64,000 bases of DNA from Oscillospiraceae bacterium (lineage in GTDB: Bacteria > Bacillota > Clostridia > Oscillospirales > Oscillospiraceae). Shown in pieces: positions 63,628 through 64,000 of this stretch (position 1 is its first letter; every line of letters begins with the position of its first letter). The DNA is taken from the NCBI GenBank assembly GCA_009777775.1, contig WRLE01000009.1:62001-126000 (forward strand). The letters run 5' to 3'. Below the pieces are notes generated by a model. The model was not told where the DNA came from. It was given only the letters and a program-made list of their open reading frames with translations, and made no database searches. The translations under genes and the position numbers were made by a program.

Positions 63628-64000
63628 CTATGCAAGCTGCGGGCGTAGACATCGGATATTTTCAAGAGTTTTGCAGAACTCTCGCTTGTAAGCGAAGCTA
63701 CTGCATAGCTTGAAAATGAAGTACCTACCCGACCGCATCAGTTTCGCTGCTATCTTCATCAGCTTAAGCCAGATGGTGTCCACCATATGATTTTTCATCG
63801 ACTCCGGCAGCGCAAACCGTCTGAAATAGTTGAAAATGTTGTATGCTAAAGCGTGTGTTTGAAACCTGTTCGCATTCACGATTTCAGAGCTACTGCTGAC
63901 GGCAGCGAAGTCGAAGCCGCCTTTGCCCTCTTTTATGAAATTCTCCATACAACCCCTATTGCGGTAGTACATGACCACATCCTCTGGACTCATCTCCATG
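63628..64000 (-). mobile_element. IS1380-family transposase, C-terminal part (cut by window end)
   Basis: A minus-strand frame open to the right edge, at least 123 codons. YYRNRGCMENFIKEGKGGFD carries the catalytic glutamate region (ENxIKE) of the DDE transposase; FQTHALAYNIFNYFRRFALPE and KIAAKLMRSGRYFIFKLCSS are typical of IS1380 C-termini. The methionine at 63999 is probably internal. The frame is intact in the visible part, so the element could be active. Confidence 0.85.

Overview
The window is a chromosomal replication-origin region of a Gram-positive, Clostridia-like Firmicute. The evidence is the order dnaA-dnaN-yaaA-recF-remB-gyrB-gyrA, a parAB pair with exact Bacillus-type parS sites, a ylm-type division cluster (ylmE-sepF-divIVA-ileS-lspA-rluD), Gram-positive sorting signals and GGAGG-type ribosome sites. 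No rRNA, tRNA or CRISPR array was found. The species is not identifiable from the sequence alone.

Layout: 1-2.0 kb, serS (cut by the window edge), parB and parA on the minus strand. 2.0-10.5 kb, an accessory block: a 1.3-kb tandem duplication that carries parS and a YcxB-like membrane gene (second copy frameshifted), an unknown cysteine-containing protein, a PadR regulator with two DUF2812 membrane proteins, a roughly 70-bp repeat array built from the 3' end of a DUF2812-type gene, an HtrA protease and a MITE-like element. 10.5-12.1 kb, a guaB of the Tritrichomonas-foetus type. 12.2-21.8 kb, rnhA and the gyrA-to-dnaA origin operon, with DnaA boxes between dnaA and dnaN. 21.8-47.4 kb, a long run of minus-strand housekeeping genes: rpsT, hflKC, ogg, tadA, rluD, lspA, ileS, divIVA, sepF, ylmE, an HlyD-like protein, miaA, mutL, an alanine-racemase-like pseudoenzyme, an RCC1 protein, an MBOAT acyltransferase, a flavoprotein, cysS, miaB and an AAA/PD-(D/E)XK protein. 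47.5-64 kb, a second accessory block: a CDF metal exporter behind a terminator-containing leader, an Lhr-like helicase, a three-gene pilin/surface-protein operon, a four-gene minus-strand operon (TerB-domain protein, BREX-type ATPase, HipA-like kinase, small partner), a lipoprotein, a possible 30-aa peptide gene, a secreted C39-like protease and the 3' part of an IS1380-like transposase.

How the genes work together: ParA, ParB and parS segregate the origin; DnaA, DnaN, RecF and gyrase serve replication; the alr-like-mutL-miaA-hlyD-ylmE-sepF run is tightly coupled (ATGA overlaps) and feeds division together with divIVA. The most promising new system is the TerB-ATPase-HipA kinase operon with its helicase partner about 5 kb away, apparently split by the pilin operon. 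Almost all housekeeping genes on both sides of the putative oriC lie on the minus strand, so those to its right would be transcribed head-on to a rightward fork; that is an anomaly in its own right.
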